Source: Anniella stebbinsi (lineage: Eukaryota > Chordata > Lepidosauria > Squamata > Anniellidae). From it: a DNA stretch of 64,000 bases. Location of the stretch: the NCBI GenBank assembly GCA_029215795.1, contig JARDYH010000001.1:231597654-231661653 (forward strand), read 5' to 3'. The position numbers and the translations under genes are program-made. Below are positions 1 to 11,580 of the stretch, in pieces (the stretch's first letter is position 1; each line of letters opens with the position of its first letter). Under the pieces are notes generated by a model. That model saw only the letters and a program-made list of their open reading frames with translations, was not told the DNA's origin and made no database searches.

Positions 1-350
1 GAAAACTTTTAAATAAATGGGAAGATTTCATTCTCCAACATGTCTTGATCCCTTCAAGACTGCACAAATAACTGGTTTCTGATCATTATTAGCCAATTTA
101 TTTAATGTTTCTTTTTTGCTGGATGCTAAAAAAACCTACATGTTTGGGTTTGTTCACTGTGGCCAACAATCTTAGCATAACTAAGGAGATTGGCAAACAA
201 TATTATTTTTCTGGTTAATTTATATTCAGTCACTGTCAAGCATTTCAGCAGGCCTAGAACATACATGAGAATCTAAGAATCTGAACATTGCTTACCATTT
301 TACATGCATTGTGATAGCTAGGTCAAGAAATATTTGCTCTTACCGCCCAG
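1..350. other. No gene or recognised repeat
   Basis: AT-rich sequence without coding potential, RNA gene or a repeat that I recognise. Presumably intronic to the divergent gene. Confidence 0.5.
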
Positions 351-458
351 AAAGTGACCAGGTCCGCACGATACAAAGGTGGTAAATAAGCCACCCACAC
401 TCTGTTGTAGTGTTGCTTTGTTAACCACTCCAGCTACCCATCCTCACCAGGCTTGTAT

Positions 459-562
459 GTCATGACAACCTGCGCCCGGTGAGGGTAATTAGGAAAATGA
501 GCCGGCATGTGGAGGGGTGGTTAACAAGTCACCATGGCTTATTAACTACCCTCATGTCATGC
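459..562. mobile_element. MITE-like hairpin fragment
   Basis: Opposed GTGAGGGTAATTA and TTAACTACCCTCATG motifs next to TCATGACA/TGTCATGC form an imperfect inverted repeat. It resembles the termini of the larger element at 655-990, so it is probably a fragment of the same family. Confidence 0.4.
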
Positions 563-654
563 AAATCAGGCTAATGTCTTTGAGCAAAACAAATTCTATC
601 ACCCTACTGTAGACTTCTCCATCCAAATGGATCCACCTAACTTATGACATAGGC

Positions 655-990
655 ACTGACCTGGTTTAGCTGACACGACAGCCCACCATGGACTAATTAA
701 CCCTCAGGGTGCTGTGGTGTGTGCCATCTGCCATCATGAATATGCAAGCCCCAGCTGGAGTTTGTTGGGGCTTGTTATCAGAACTCAGGCAGTGGGGTTA
801 TTTAATGGTTAAGCAAACTTTGCATAACCCATGCTCCGTTTTAGTGTTATGACCCCTCTGTCAGGTTTGGTCAACACAACAAGGCCCTGCCAGGGTTTGC
901 ATATTCATAATGGTGGCTGACATGTGCTGCAGCTCCTTGAGGATAAATTAACCCACGATATGCTGTTGTGTCATCCAAACTGGCCCACTG
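655..990. mobile_element. Palindromic MITE with ~90-bp terminal inverted repeats
   Basis: The left arm (from about 655, with GACACGACAGC at 671-681 and ATGAATATGCAAGCCC near 736) is matched in reverse complement by the right arm ending near 990. The matching block there reads GATGACACAACAGC and ATGAATATGCAAACCC on the - strand. No open frame. The GACAC(A/G)ACA terminus resembles the MITEs at 12.4, 48 and 49.5 kb. Confidence 0.65.
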
Positions 991-1139
991 TGTAACTTGG
1001 CCATGATGCAGCCTTTCTATTTTTAGGGTCTAAGCTCTTCTCTCAAGGTGTATGATATGGTCTGCAAGCAGTCCCTACCACTTGCAGAACGGCGATTCAG
1101 TGTTTCTGGAGGCAAACCAAGACAAGTGGAAATGCTAGT

Positions 1140-1370
1140 TTCTGAAGGGGGCAGGTCAGAAGGGCTCACATAAGGAAGCTCTGCCAACCCACCTCATTCC
1201 AGAAATGAGGGTTTCCCCTCATTTTGGGGCTTGCCCCCAGAAGCACGACATTGTCGTCCTGCAAGCGGTAGGGGCCACTTGCAGATCGGAATTGGTGGAG
1301 CTGGTTGCCCATGGACCAGAATCGGCAGCCAGCTCCACTAGCAGCTGGACAGTGCTAGATTCTGCCCAAT
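1140..1370 (-). repeat. Unclassified dispersed repeat, copy 1
   Basis: On the - strand this carries GCTTGCAGGACGACAATG, then AGCCCCAAAATGAG and CCTCATTTCTGG. These match the order seen in the + strand copies at 18.45 and 28.35 kb. I do not recognise the family. Confidence 0.45.
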
Positions 1371-1674
1371 ATCCACTACTCACTTAACTATTTCAAGAAA
1401 TCTGAATACTTGATGGCACATGTTACTGAGAAGCAAAGAGTTTTTACAAACTCAACTTGCAGTTGCAATGCAATAGAGTACAATCTGTATCTAATGAAAG
1501 GACATATTTCTTTAAAAATGGAAAAGGGGACATTTCAGAAATAGAGGCAGATCTTCACTGAGAAACAAAAAAACACTTTCCATATCAATCCCACTGTACA
1601 TTTTTTTTGCATTCTTAAACCTTATTACATAATCCAAGCAACCTTGTCCATTATGCAACAACCAACGTGTTTAT

Positions 1675-1772
1675 TATTTACTTACTATATTTATAACCAC
1701 CTTTCAGCTTTAATAGCTCCCAAGGTAGTCTGCAATAACAACATATTAAATTAATTCACAGTTAAAACAATT
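1675..1772 (-). mobile_element. LINE 3'-tail fragment (minus orientation)
   Basis: TATATTTATAACCACCTTTCAG followed by CTCCCAAGGTAGTCTGCAAT has the layout of the reverse complement of a squamate LINE or SINE 3' end. Diverged, so the family is uncertain. Confidence 0.45.
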
Positions 1773-1789
1773 CAAATCTCAAAGGGAAA

Positions 1790-1930
1790 GTTTGATCCCT
1801 GGCATCTCCAGGTAGGGCTGGAAAAATCTTGGTTGAAACCCTGGAGAGCCGCTGCTGCCAGTCAGTGTTGACAATACTGGTCTGGATGGACCAATGGTCT
1901 GACTCAGTATAAGGCAGCTTCCTATGTTCC
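1790..1930 (+). mobile_element. tRNA-derived SINE, 5'-truncated
   Basis: It starts in the B-box region (GATCCCTGGCA) and continues with CTGCTGCCAGTCAGTGTTG, CTGGATGGACCAATGGTC and TATAAGGCAGCTTCC. The same body is seen in reverse at 17,268-17,425, where the A box is preserved too. Confidence 0.75.
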
Positions 1931-2549
1931 TAGAGTAAGAAGCTGGTGGGAACAGGGTTGCACAGTCATGGACCTTTGCAAAGGTGTGTATCTATTATAC
2001 ACCTACTATTTGCAATCCAGATGTATTGGACTTGAATTTGTTCCACATGTCTAGAGGGCAGATGGACAAACAAGGTGGATAAGCCTCACCTCAGGCTTCA
2101 GCATTCTGGCTGCCAGGATTCCTTTTAAGTGCTGCTACAGAAGACATTTGGAGCAGCAGAGATAACAATTACTACAACCTAGGCCATCCTCTTCATCTAG
2201 CCTAGCTGCTGACAGGACCAATAGGGGAAGGAGCGGTTCAAGAGCTAGCCTGCAGGGGTCAAGAAAAAGGTGGACAAGGCAATGTTCTTGCGGGTTCTTA
2301 CCCCCAAGCTGTCCTTTATTGGGCTGGAAGAACTATAACTCAGTGACAGAGGACACACTTTATATGCAGATTGAATTCCAGGATAAGGTAGTGCATGATG
2401 TAAAAGATTTCTGCTGAAGACTTGTTAGCAGAGCAGATAGTACCAGATGGACAAAAGGGCTGACCTGGTAAAAAACAGTTTTTAATGTGATTTTGCTGTC
2501 TGAGCAACCAGTTTTATTGCCACCTCCCACAGCCACTGACCTAGTTCTA

Positions 2550-2676
2550 CAGGGGAGGGCAATGTGTGCCCTACCTATATTTTGGTCTACAGCTCCTATC
2601 GGCCCTAGCCAGTATAGTCAAAACTGAGGGCATTGTAGGCCAAAATGTCTGGAGGGCCACAAGTTGTCCATTCCTG
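2550..2676. mobile_element. hAT-like nonautonomous element (CAGGG... / ...CCCTG family), diverged
   Basis: It opens with CAGGGGAGGGCAATGTGTG and closes with CCACAAGTTGTCCATTCCTG, with the internal block TTTTGGTCTACAGCTCC opposed to TTGTAGGCCAAAATGTC. This is the layout of the common sauropsid element whose ends fold on each other. The 8-bp flanks do not match well, so the TSD has decayed. Confidence 0.6.
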
Positions 2677-2679
2677 CTA

Positions 2680-3550
2680 AAGTAGCTAAATATGAAACAA
2701 AGCCTAAAAGCAGAGGAGCGGTAAGTTGGGTGTAGATGGAATAGATACACTTTGAGGAACTATATATAAAGACTTGTAACTTGTATGCTCAAAGTACATC
2801 AGCAAACTCATATGCACTTCAACAACATTGCTATGTTGAGACAGACTGGCGGGTATTTAACTTTTCCGAGAAAAATCAGCCAATAGTGTGAATAGCTGGT
2901 ACCCTCTGATCCCATTTTCTAAGTTTTACATCTTAAATTAAAAAAGCTGAAGTTATTCCCCCCTCCCCTCCCCCTCCCCCATAGCTTTTACTCAAACTTT
3001 TAGAAAAAATAAGCATGACTAAATGTAGAAGCAAATGCAAGGCAATTTGTTTGGTACAAAGCATTACTCTGACAGTACATAAATCTACCAAATCTGATCA
3101 TTGTACAACACGAGCCAAACTGTTCACGTGTAATTTGCAGAATCAGTATCACATGCCATCATTTAGATACAATTTACATGAATGTATGGGTTGCCAAGGT
3201 ATACTTTGGTGGACATTTTATAGTTCACCAGAGGGGACAGTTCACAGTGGAACACCCTGCAATTTACAGCACAAGACTAGATGTGGAAGCTCCTAAGGGC
3301 CATTTCACAGATTATCATCTTTATGAGGAACTCATGTAAGCCAGCCCCTTTGCCTGTATTATTACTCAGAAGAAAGAAGCAGGCTCTCTTCCCAGTGACC
3401 AATATGGACAGTGGCTGGAGAGTGGTTCCTGCCTGATCTTGCTAGGCACTGCTGGCAAGGGCAGATTCCCAGCTTCTTCTGCCATTGCTCAACCTATATC
3501 AGATCTATTAAAATTTAAAAAGTCCTAGACTTTGCTGCTATGAAGTCTGA
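2680..3550. other. No gene seen
   Basis: AT-rich sequence. The only frame of note (93 codons from 3,015) has no recognisable domain. No RNA gene or clear repeat. Confidence 0.5.
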
Positions 3551-3557
3551 ATATATC

Positions 3558-3612
3558 GCAACCATTTCACACATCACACAGTGACAAACTGTGTGATGTG
3601 TGAAATGGTTGC
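3558..3612. repeat. Perfect 25-bp inverted repeat (fold-back)
   Basis: Arms at 3,558-3,582 and 3,588-3,612 are exact reverse complements, separated by GACAA. CACAGTGACAAAC occurs both at the inner end of the left arm (from 3,578) and just beyond the right arm (from 3,612), the pattern left by a replication template switch. Confidence 0.95.
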
Positions 3613-3870
3613 ACAGTGACAAACCAAATCAATAAGAGGATAGCTGATAGGAAGTTGCAGCCAATCAGGTCTTCCTAATGGGAGTTATCTGCATGATATT
3701 CATGTTTGTAAACAGTTGTTTGATACATTCATATTGCCATTTTAGGTGTGCATGTAACACATATTCAACATTCATATAAAAAAAGGGAATGCATCAAATT
3801 CACTAAGAACTACAAGTCAGAACTCTGGAGTAACAGCCAGTTTACGCAACCATAACTGATCTGAGGAGAT

Positions 3871-4251
3871 CACATATTATCACACTTGAGTTATCTCCTC
3901 TGAAATTTACAGCAACACTGTAAAGTAGGTTAGCTAGAAAGACAGACTAACCCAAAGTCATGTAGTGAGTTTCATAAATAAATTGGGATTTGAACTCTCA
4001 TAGAATCATAGAATAGTAGAGTTGGAAGGGGCTTAAAAGGCCAACCACCTTTCAGGTATACAGAATTCCTACATTGAGCAGGGGACTCGATGGCCTTATA
4101 GGCCCCTTGCAACTTGACTATTCTATGGTTCTATGAGAGTTCAAATCTCAATTTAGTTATGAAACTCACTATGTGACTTTGGGTTAGTCTTTCTTTCAGG
4201 CTAATGTTGCTGTAAATGTCTGAGGGGATAACTCAAGTGTGATAATATGTG
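3871..4251. repeat. Long inverted duplication of a MIR-like SINE plus CR1 tail
   Basis: The left arm at 3,871-4,043 and right arm at 4,091-4,251 are reverse complements with scattered mismatches; the outer 20 bp (CACATATTATCACACTTGAG) are identical. Each arm contains a MIR-type segment (AACCCAAAGTCA...GATTTGAACTC) followed by a CR1 tail (TAGAATAGT...GGAAGGGGC). The 47-bp centre is further CR1 3' sequence, on the + strand. Confidence 0.9.
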
Positions 4252-4255
4252 AGAA

Positions 4256-5340
4256 ATAAAACACACTCCTTAAAATAAAAGACATTTGGCTAATCTGTCT
4301 CTCTACCCCAATCCCTGGTACTAGTTTTGGCTTTCCAATATTGAAGTCATAGGTGCTATTCCTTGTGACAATATGAATAATTATCTTATGTGTGAAAATA
4401 AAGGCATGCCTCATTGTCTTCACAAATACAGGAAACAACACAGCAACAAGATAAAGATGGTGAGATACATCACAATAGAAATATACATAAGACTCCCCCA
4501 ATCTTCCCCATCTTTCGCATTTTATCTACTTAGAAGAATTCATCAATCTGCCAAAAGTGAAACAATTTTGGCATTTCTAATTCCACACATTTCTGGGCTA
4601 TTTATGGCTTAATAAGCATAGATAAATGGATTGTGTTTTGTTTTCATTAGAGAAATGTAAATTTCTTCTCAAATGGCTAATTAACTGCCTGAGTTTGTGC
4701 AAAAACTTCTGTATGGTTCTGAATGAATATGAGGATATTATATTGCATTCTCAATATTGGCTGCCGACCATGTAATGATAACTACAAAATTACAACTAAC
4801 TTATAACATTTCAATTATTCTTATACTGACCAGAGAACAGTGTCACATTAGGCCATTAATATGGAATTATTACACACAAAATTACCACTTTATTTAGCAG
4901 TTCAAGATAAAAGGCAATTTACCCCCAAAACTGTTTATCGTAGACATTATTATTGACGGAAAGGACCACAATGTAATTAAATGTCAAAACCACTTGTCAT
5001 GTTGTTATTACTTTTTAAATGATAACAGGTTAAGAACTGTGAAAATGAAACAGCACCAGCTGATTTTTATGGGTCTTAGGCTCCCATGTTTCTCCCAAAC
5101 ATACAATACTTACTCCTCTTGTTTGGACAATCTTTCCCAGCTACAAATCAGGAATGAATGTTGGATTTGCACTCTTTTCACTCTCTCCTCGGCACATGCC
5201 AGCTTCAGTGCTCCTTTCTTGGCTTGTATTAAGACAGAGTTCACCATTACATGCAACCTGAGCAACTTTGGTTTAATCTCAATTAACTAACCAGGAGAAT
5301 AAACCAGGACCATGAATTTGGAAAAGATCATCCAAACTGG

Positions 5341-5341
<1 letters not shown>
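4256..5341. other. No gene or recognised repeat
   Basis: AT-rich unique-looking sequence. The short frames at 4,373, 4,994 and, on the - strand, 4,501 show no family resemblance and lie in repeat-poor intronic-type DNA. Confidence 0.5.

Positions 5342-5380
<39 letters not shown>
5342..5380. repeat. (CT)n(AC)n compound microsatellite
   Basis: About 8 CT units run directly into about 12 AC units. Confidence 0.95.
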
Positions 5381-5382
5381 GA

Positions 5383-7340
5383 CCTGTCCATCATTGTGGG
5401 CTCTGGGGAGGGGAGGTCAAAAGCCTGGCAAAGGAACTACTGCCATGGAACTGAGCTTGCTGGGGCTCACTCCTTTCCTCTTCTCATCTGGTAGTAGCAA
5501 TGGTTACAGCAAAGCAGTGATGCAAAGAATATGGACTGGGCCCTTTTCATACTGCTGCTTCTGAAATTCTGCTATGAGTGGAGAAGTCAGAAAACCCCCA
5601 AAGCTTGGAGGTATGTCTGGATACTAGTCATCACAATTCAGAATAAACAGTATGCCCACCAATACCATCACAGATTAATGCAATGCTGCGTCTAGCTATC
5701 CACCTGAAAGCATATGCTATGCTGACCATAGCCCTTCTAGTTGTTCAAATAAAGTCCTACATATGCTAAACTCTGAGATCATATAATCTAACATGGGTAG
5801 CAGATGCAAGGAAGGTGGGAATGTTTTAATCTAGTCAGCCGCAGCTCTCTCGCCACCCGCCACCTCCCAGGCAGGAGCACACTCACTGCCGCATCGCACC
5901 CCTTGCTGCTGCTGCACCATGGTCCCCTCCCTGCTGCCATGGCGGCTTTATGGAGAACTGCTCGAGAGCCTGTAAAGTAAAGGGGAAGGGTGACACATGA
6001 CAAGGGAAACAGAGGGCAAACAACTGCTCCAGAGAGTTCTGTTGGTCACTCTCTTGCTGCGGCAAATGCAACGGTAGCAGAGTCGTTGATGGGACTCTCC
6101 AGAATACCAGCTGGAGGCAGCAAGGCAGCTCCTTCTCTACTATGAAGAAGAAAATTGGAAAATGAAATTTTAGCAGTTTTGAAATGCAACAACTTCCATT
6201 CTGGAATGGTATGGTCCTGGGGGTAGGGATGTTTGCATATATACTTTTTATACACATGTAAATTAGTCCTCTTCTTCTCATTTTGCAGACTGTGTTTGGC
6301 CAAACTGGAATTTGGCAGCTTATGTGTTCAACATTAATACACAATATGTATTTGAATATGCAGGGTCTATTGATCCTTTAACCATGTGACAGTTTCCCAA
6401 ACCTTTCCCAAACGTTAACATAAGGCTGTCAAGATCATCAGCAGCAAGAAAGTCAATTTTAACTGAGGCACTGGGCCTATCTAGTCTGTTCTAATAACTG
6501 TGCTTGCAGTGTTACTTATTTCTAGACCTCTGGATAGATATTAATAAATATTCAGCAGCACTGTATTTATAGTAATAGCATCAAATTACCACTAATTTGA
6601 CCCCATATTTCATTCACCCAGAAAACTGGGCAAAAATCAAGATTAAGCACTACTACATCTCACATCAAAGGCAATGCATTCTTAAAAATCAGGACTGGCT
6701 GCATGGCATGAACATAAAACACACCTGTTGTGTATTGCACCATCTACTTAGCATCTCTTCTAGAATATGGGCTTAACATACCAATAGTCACAGTCAATCC
6801 TAAATAAGTGAACCTTTCTTACCAATAGCTCCCTCGGTCTGTAAACAAATGGTGTTTCATAAATTACACGAGATATGCTTCAACATTCTTTCTGCTGTGT
6901 TATTGAGATTAAAATGTTTTCTTTCAATATAAAAGCTGCAACCCTCTGGCCCCTGGCTGTCCCATAGTAGTTAAAATATGAACCAGAGAATCGGAAAGAT
7001 GTCATTCTAGACCCAATATTCCTCCTTCCAATAAAGATGTCATTCTAGAGTAAATAAATCAAGAGTGAGAAAAATCAAGATTGCCTGCAAAAATCATGGG
7101 CTTGTCACCTCTTTATCCAGGGAAAAATATCACGCAAAAAGTAAAACCTTTTCCATCACTGGCAAATGGAAGTGGGTAAAGCAGAGTTCCTTAGAATACA
7201 GTAACATTGTTATTTACACAGCACTAATATACATGGTTATCTCTACAGCATAAGTGAAAAGGGGGAAAAAACAAGATGCAAGTTCCTGCCATGAAGAAGA
7301 AACTATACTTTAAAGGTCTACCACAGGGAACCAAAGAGAG
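5383..7340. other. No gene seen; short GC-rich patch at 5.83-5.98 kb
   Basis: Most of the stretch is AT-rich and unclassified. A GC-richer patch near 5,830-5,980 contains CTGCTGCTGCACCATGG-type sequence but no credible coding frame; the - strand frame of 153 codons (5,883-6,344) runs across the composition boundary. Confidence 0.5.
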
Positions 7341-7344
7341 GTGA

Positions 7345-7410
7345 ATCACAGAATAGTAGAGTTGGAAGGGGCCTATAAGGCCATTGTGTCCAAACCCCTG
7401 GTCAATGTAG
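7345..7410 (-). mobile_element. CR1 LINE 3' tail
   Basis: ATCACAGAATAGTAGAGTTG followed by GAAGGGGCCTATAAGGCCAT is the reverse complement of the CR1 3' terminus seen intact at 30,205-30,266. Confidence 0.85.
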
Positions 7411-7424
7411 GTGAGAAGAATCCA

Positions 7425-7500
7425 CAGCTCAGTGGCAGAGCACTTGTTTTCCAGAAGATCTGAAATTCAGTCCCTAATATATACAGTTAAAATGATCTCA
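7425..7500 (+). mobile_element. tRNA-derived SINE, 5' part only
   Basis: It has an A-box-like CAGCTCAGTGGCAGAGCA and a B-box-like GAAATTCAGTCCC in the correct spacing. It matches the head of the SINE at 17,268-17,425; the 3' body is lost. Confidence 0.7.
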
Positions 7501-7657
7501 AATGGCTGAAATATTTCTGCCATAAGATAATATTGGAATAAATGGACTAATAATGTGATTCAGAAGGTTTGATACAGTCAGGTGAGGGTCAGGATGTTAA
7601 GTGCCCCATGGAAAAAAATGTATTTGAAAGATATATAGGCAGATGTTCTAGGCATAA

Positions 7658-7740
7658 TGTTGTATCCAATGTTAGTCCTACTTAAAGTAGATCTGTTGAA
7701 ATGAATGGGACTTAAATTAGAGTAACACTGGATATAATCC
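7658..7740. mobile_element. Half-copy of the palindromic AATGGGACTTAA repeat
   Basis: TTGTATCCAATGTTAGTCCT, then GAAATGAATGGGACTTAA and an opposed ACTGGATATAATCC end. The same arm flanks the mariner-like MITE at 58.45-58.96 kb. Confidence 0.6.
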
Positions 7741-7794
7741 GTTGCTTGCAACACATAAGGAACAGCAAAAGAGAATGTGTGGAATCAGGATGTC

Positions 7795-7881
7795 TAGGGC
7801 TGCAATCCTATATTCACTTACCTGAGAGTAATCTTTATTGAACTCAATGAGACTTCTGAGTAGGCATGTGTTGGATTTTGC
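7795..7881. repeat. Squamate SINE-like fragment
   Basis: GGGCTGCAATCCTATATTCA, then TTGAACTCAATGAGACTTCT. The motif recurs in diverged form at 31.36 and 33.6 kb. Family not named. Confidence 0.45.
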
Positions 7882-8261
7882 TGAGCACACCCAAACTAGG
7901 TATTTGGCAGCAAACCCAGGTCTGCAAACCTCCATTCACTGCTGAGCAGCAAAGCATTAGAGTGTGCATATGTGCAACGTGAACGGAGAAGCAGTGAGCT
8001 AGGGAAGAGCTAAGCTCTGCTGCAAATTGTACCCTTCCCTCACACTGCTTTGCCTCTGCCCAGGTTTGCCACCAAATGTCTCCTTTGGCTCTGAAAGTGG
8101 AAAATTTGGAGGACCAGGAGATATAATCAGGATGGACAAGAGAGGTAAGGACAAGGTGTTTGTGTTGGATTTGGAAAGGGATGAAAATCACTGAGCGATT
8201 TCATAGTCTGAAGAAGAGAAACTAAAGGTTTTGGCAGTAGAGAACTGGAAAGAAGCAAGGT

Positions 8262-8395
8262 CAGGGGTATCCAACCTTTTGGGTCAGTGGGCACATTCGG
8301 AATTTTGAAGGTATTGTGGTCACTCTCCCAAAATGACTGACATGGAGTTTGCCCATTCATAAAATTGCTGCCCTGGTGGGCATGGGTGGTCACAA
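8262..8395. mobile_element. hAT-like element, diverged
   Basis: It begins CAGGGGTATCCAACCTTTTG, a typical hAT-MITE terminus, followed by the GTGGGCACATTCGG block. A clear right terminus is not visible. Confidence 0.45.
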
Positions 8396-8399
8396 ACAC

Positions 8400-9400
8400 T
8401 CATTTCCTAGAAGGGAAACTAGTTAGACTAAAAGAACAACTTTCCCAAAATGGTACTGGAGGGAAGCACCTCATTTTGCAGTATGCTAGTCTCCCAGTTT
8501 AAAAATAAACAAATCAAAGCCTTGAGAAATACAATTAGAAAACAGGAGGAGCAGGAGGCGTGGTGGACATTAAAGGAAATATCCATAGGCACTTTGAGCA
8601 CCATACTGGAGACTCCAGAAGTAAGGGCAATGAGGTGTGACAAGGAAAGGACGGAAAGAATGTGGATCTAGTAGTCAGGGCAGGAAGCAATAGTTTTAGC
8701 CGTGATCATGGAGAGGAGCCAGCAAATGTTTATAAAGCTATAAAAAGATGATTCAGCATGACTTAGTGACAGGCTGAATATGAGTAGCAAAGGGAGAAGT
8801 TAAAGAAAGTCAAAGCTTTACGCAAGGTTTGTAGGAAATGTGAAAGCAATGAGATAAAAGCAGGGTCTAAGTATGGAATTCTGCAATTCTAAAGCAAATA
8901 TTTCCTTCTCTTCCTCCATCCCTGTCCAACTATAGCTTCAGCTTCTAACTTGTTTACACATTCCATGAGTTTCAGAATATGAAGGAAGCTGAAAGTGAGG
9001 AAGGATTATCATAGTTATAGAACCCAAAGTAGACAATTCCGGTGCTTTATCTAGCCTACCTAAAATTGTGGCCCATTGCCTTGGGATCACACGGGACTGC
9101 ATATGTGAGACAAGTCATCTGTAGGCAAGTCATTTTGCTGTGAAATGCATTGTTGGCCAAATACAACTCATAGGTCTTTTTGTTGCAAACCCTGTATATA
9201 ACCCATCAGAGGGAAATAAAGTGATTCTTCAGTTTGCACAGTGCATGGACACTTCTTAGAATTTGAAGAACCCTAGCTTTGTTAAGCAGACACATTTTTT
9301 ACCCTTTGTGGCTAAAGAGGGAAGTCTGCTCATGCGGTGGGAAACATTCTGAAATAATAGTACTTAAGCCTGAATTCATTGGCTTCTAACTTAAATAACA
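8400..9400. other. No gene or recognised repeat
   Basis: Purine-rich sequence with short frames on both strands and no domain. Nothing recognisable. Confidence 0.45.
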
Positions 9401-10350
9401 CTCTGTCAGTGGCAACATTTCCGCAATGGAATACTGCTCATGGGGAACTCACGATGGAAGGCTTGGGGAAGCAATTTTAGCCAAATCCCTCTCCCACTGC
9501 AGCCCGTTGCACCGCCAAAAATCTGTTCCATTTCGAATGCATGTTAAATAACAACTTTTAATTTACCACGGGAGTAAGAGCGTCTTATGTCCGTGTAAAC
9601 AATTTTGTGAGGAAGAGCATTAATGATCAGATGGTCGTAATGTCATGCACAGAACTGCCCCTTCGCTGGGAAAACCTCTCACTTTTTCGTTTAGTTTTAT
9701 TTCCTGTCTCCTCCTGGCAACTTCCTTCTTGTTCTCCGTCTCTCCAGATGGAAGAACCAATGTGAACTAAAAATAAAGTTTATTTTAACTCCCCTGAGAA
9801 AACATTTCATTCATGGAGACATGGGCTCAGATGGAGGTGGTTTCACAAGAAGTAAAGGGGGTAGGAAGAATGTGCGGATGTCCGCATCATTAGCGATCAT
9901 ATCGTCCGCTCGTTTTACAATTGTTGAGCTCGCTGGGAAGAGGAGGGGGAAGGAACGAAGCAGCATCCCCCTGTCTGTTTTGATGCGTGTATGTGCAAGG
10001 CACATTTCCATTTACTCCTGAGCAGGTCACTTCAAATGGCAATCGGGCGAAGGGGGGTGGAGACAGGTAGCCGGACATGTTAATCAGGTCATTCCCAGCA
10101 AGTAACCTAGGAAACCAAAGGCGGGAGATTCTGGTGGGCGGGGAGAATAAAGGGTGAAACCAAGCACATTACCTTCAGCTACATGTCAACATCTTTAAAG
10201 CACCTTTCATACAGCCTGTAATGCGCTTCAATGCCTCCCGTGTAAAGGGATTAGGCATAAAAGCGATCGTCAGTAGATGTGCATAATCGGACAACTGGGC
10301 GTCAAACCGAAATCTTGTAGAGGGGACCAAAATGCAGGAGGCTGCCTATT
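9400..10350. promoter_or_regulatory. Candidate conserved noncoding / regulatory segment
   Basis: This stretch is free of recognisable repeats and noticeably richer in CpG (ACGGG, GCGTC, TCGTAA, ATCGTCCGCTCG, GCGATCG) than neighbouring AT-rich DNA. It contains stretches such as AGAGCATTAATGATCAGATG that look constrained. Frames of 66 codons on both strands overlap each other exactly and are not genes. Conservation cannot be tested here. Confidence 0.4.
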
Positions 10351-10427
10351 CAGAGCTGCCGTGTGCTCCTGAGTGCTGATTTAAGGGGTGTGTCCTGAAA
10401 ACTGCTGCTGAAAACTGTTAAAAGCTG

Positions 10428-10466
10428 CTGCTGGGCCCCTTCCAACTCTCCTATTCTATGAGTCTG
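10428..10466 (+). mobile_element. CR1 LINE 3' tail
   Basis: GGGCCCCTTCCAACTCTCCT followed by ATTCTATGAGTC is the extreme 3' end of a CR1 copy. Confidence 0.75.
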
Positions 10467-10577
10467 CAAATGCTTCTCTTTCCCCAAGTTCTCTGCACAT
10501 GCCCCAGGACTCAAGAAAGAGTCAAATAATCCTGGAAAACAAGCTCCTTAGTTTCTGAACAGGTTGCCTTAGGTTTA

Positions 10578-10597
10578 GGAAGGAAGGAAGGAAGGAA
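10578..10597. repeat. (GGAA)n microsatellite
   Basis: Five GGAA units. Confidence 0.9.
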
Positions 10598-10599
10598 TA

Positions 10600-11580
10600 T
10601 GGGTGCAAAGAGGTCCAAATTTGCAACAGAATTTTGTCTGCTGCTTTCACTTTGTCTTGTTATCCTTTCACCATAGCCATTTCCCTTGCCAAAGAGGTGA
10701 ATTACACTTTTAACAGAACTGCTATTTGCTTCTCAACTGAAGTAACTGCTGTGGCAAAAACCAGCAAGTAAAGTTCCAACTGTGCTAGCAGTTCTTTCTA
10801 AGTATCCTACTTTTTTTCTTGGATTTCAGCTACAATGTTTAGGGTGTTCAGAATTCAACAAGTGTACAGTGAACCAAGATAGTAAACATGGAACTGTATG
10901 TGGCTAGTGCACCCTTGGATTCTCTACCTTTAAATATGGGCTGGTGCTTTCTGGTTAACAATCCTGAATAAGACCTCCGAACAATCAGTAACCTCTTGAG
11001 TTGTGTAAATAAGCTCCACATTATCTTCTTACAGTGCACAATGTTCTGTTTCATATCTCTTAAACGCTGACATATGGAACTGAGTTTAACTACTTACTTC
11101 CTGCCTTGAAGTTATTTTTTAAAGTCACTATGATTTCAAATCGACATTGAAAATAATAGTTACTTCTCACTGCTTCTTTCCTCAAAATATCCATCTACAG
11201 AAATATAAAATCACACAATCCTTGCCCTTGAAAGGATGGACTGATCAGTCCTTAAGTATTAAAGCACTGAATAACTATGAAAAGTTTAAATCCTTTTTGC
11301 AGAAGCTTCTCGCAGATGTCATCATGATTTTCCTATAAAGTGAAAAAATGTGGGTTGTCTTGGGAAAAGCCACAACCAATCCCATCCCTATTTTGAGATG
11401 AAAACAACAATGCTGATTATGGGGTTAAGTAGTAGGGATTGCAATGTAGTAAGAGTACAGCTAAGTGCTACTAATAATTTAGAGCAAGGCTTTTTGGCAT
11501 TTTAAGTTATGCCACTAGTGAATTTGTACCAAACATATCTTGAAACTTCTGCAAATGGAAATCAATGTGCAATATATTTT
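10600..11580. other. No gene or recognised repeat
   Basis: AT-rich sequence without coding signal. Confidence 0.5.

Noticed and set aside
5883..6344. 153-codon - strand open frame
   Set aside because: It crosses from AT-rich to GC-rich sequence, has no domain and overlaps two other frames. No splice or promoter context.
9811..10021. Pair of 66-codon frames on opposite strands
   Set aside because: They are mirror frames in a CpG-bearing unique segment, with no protein similarity.
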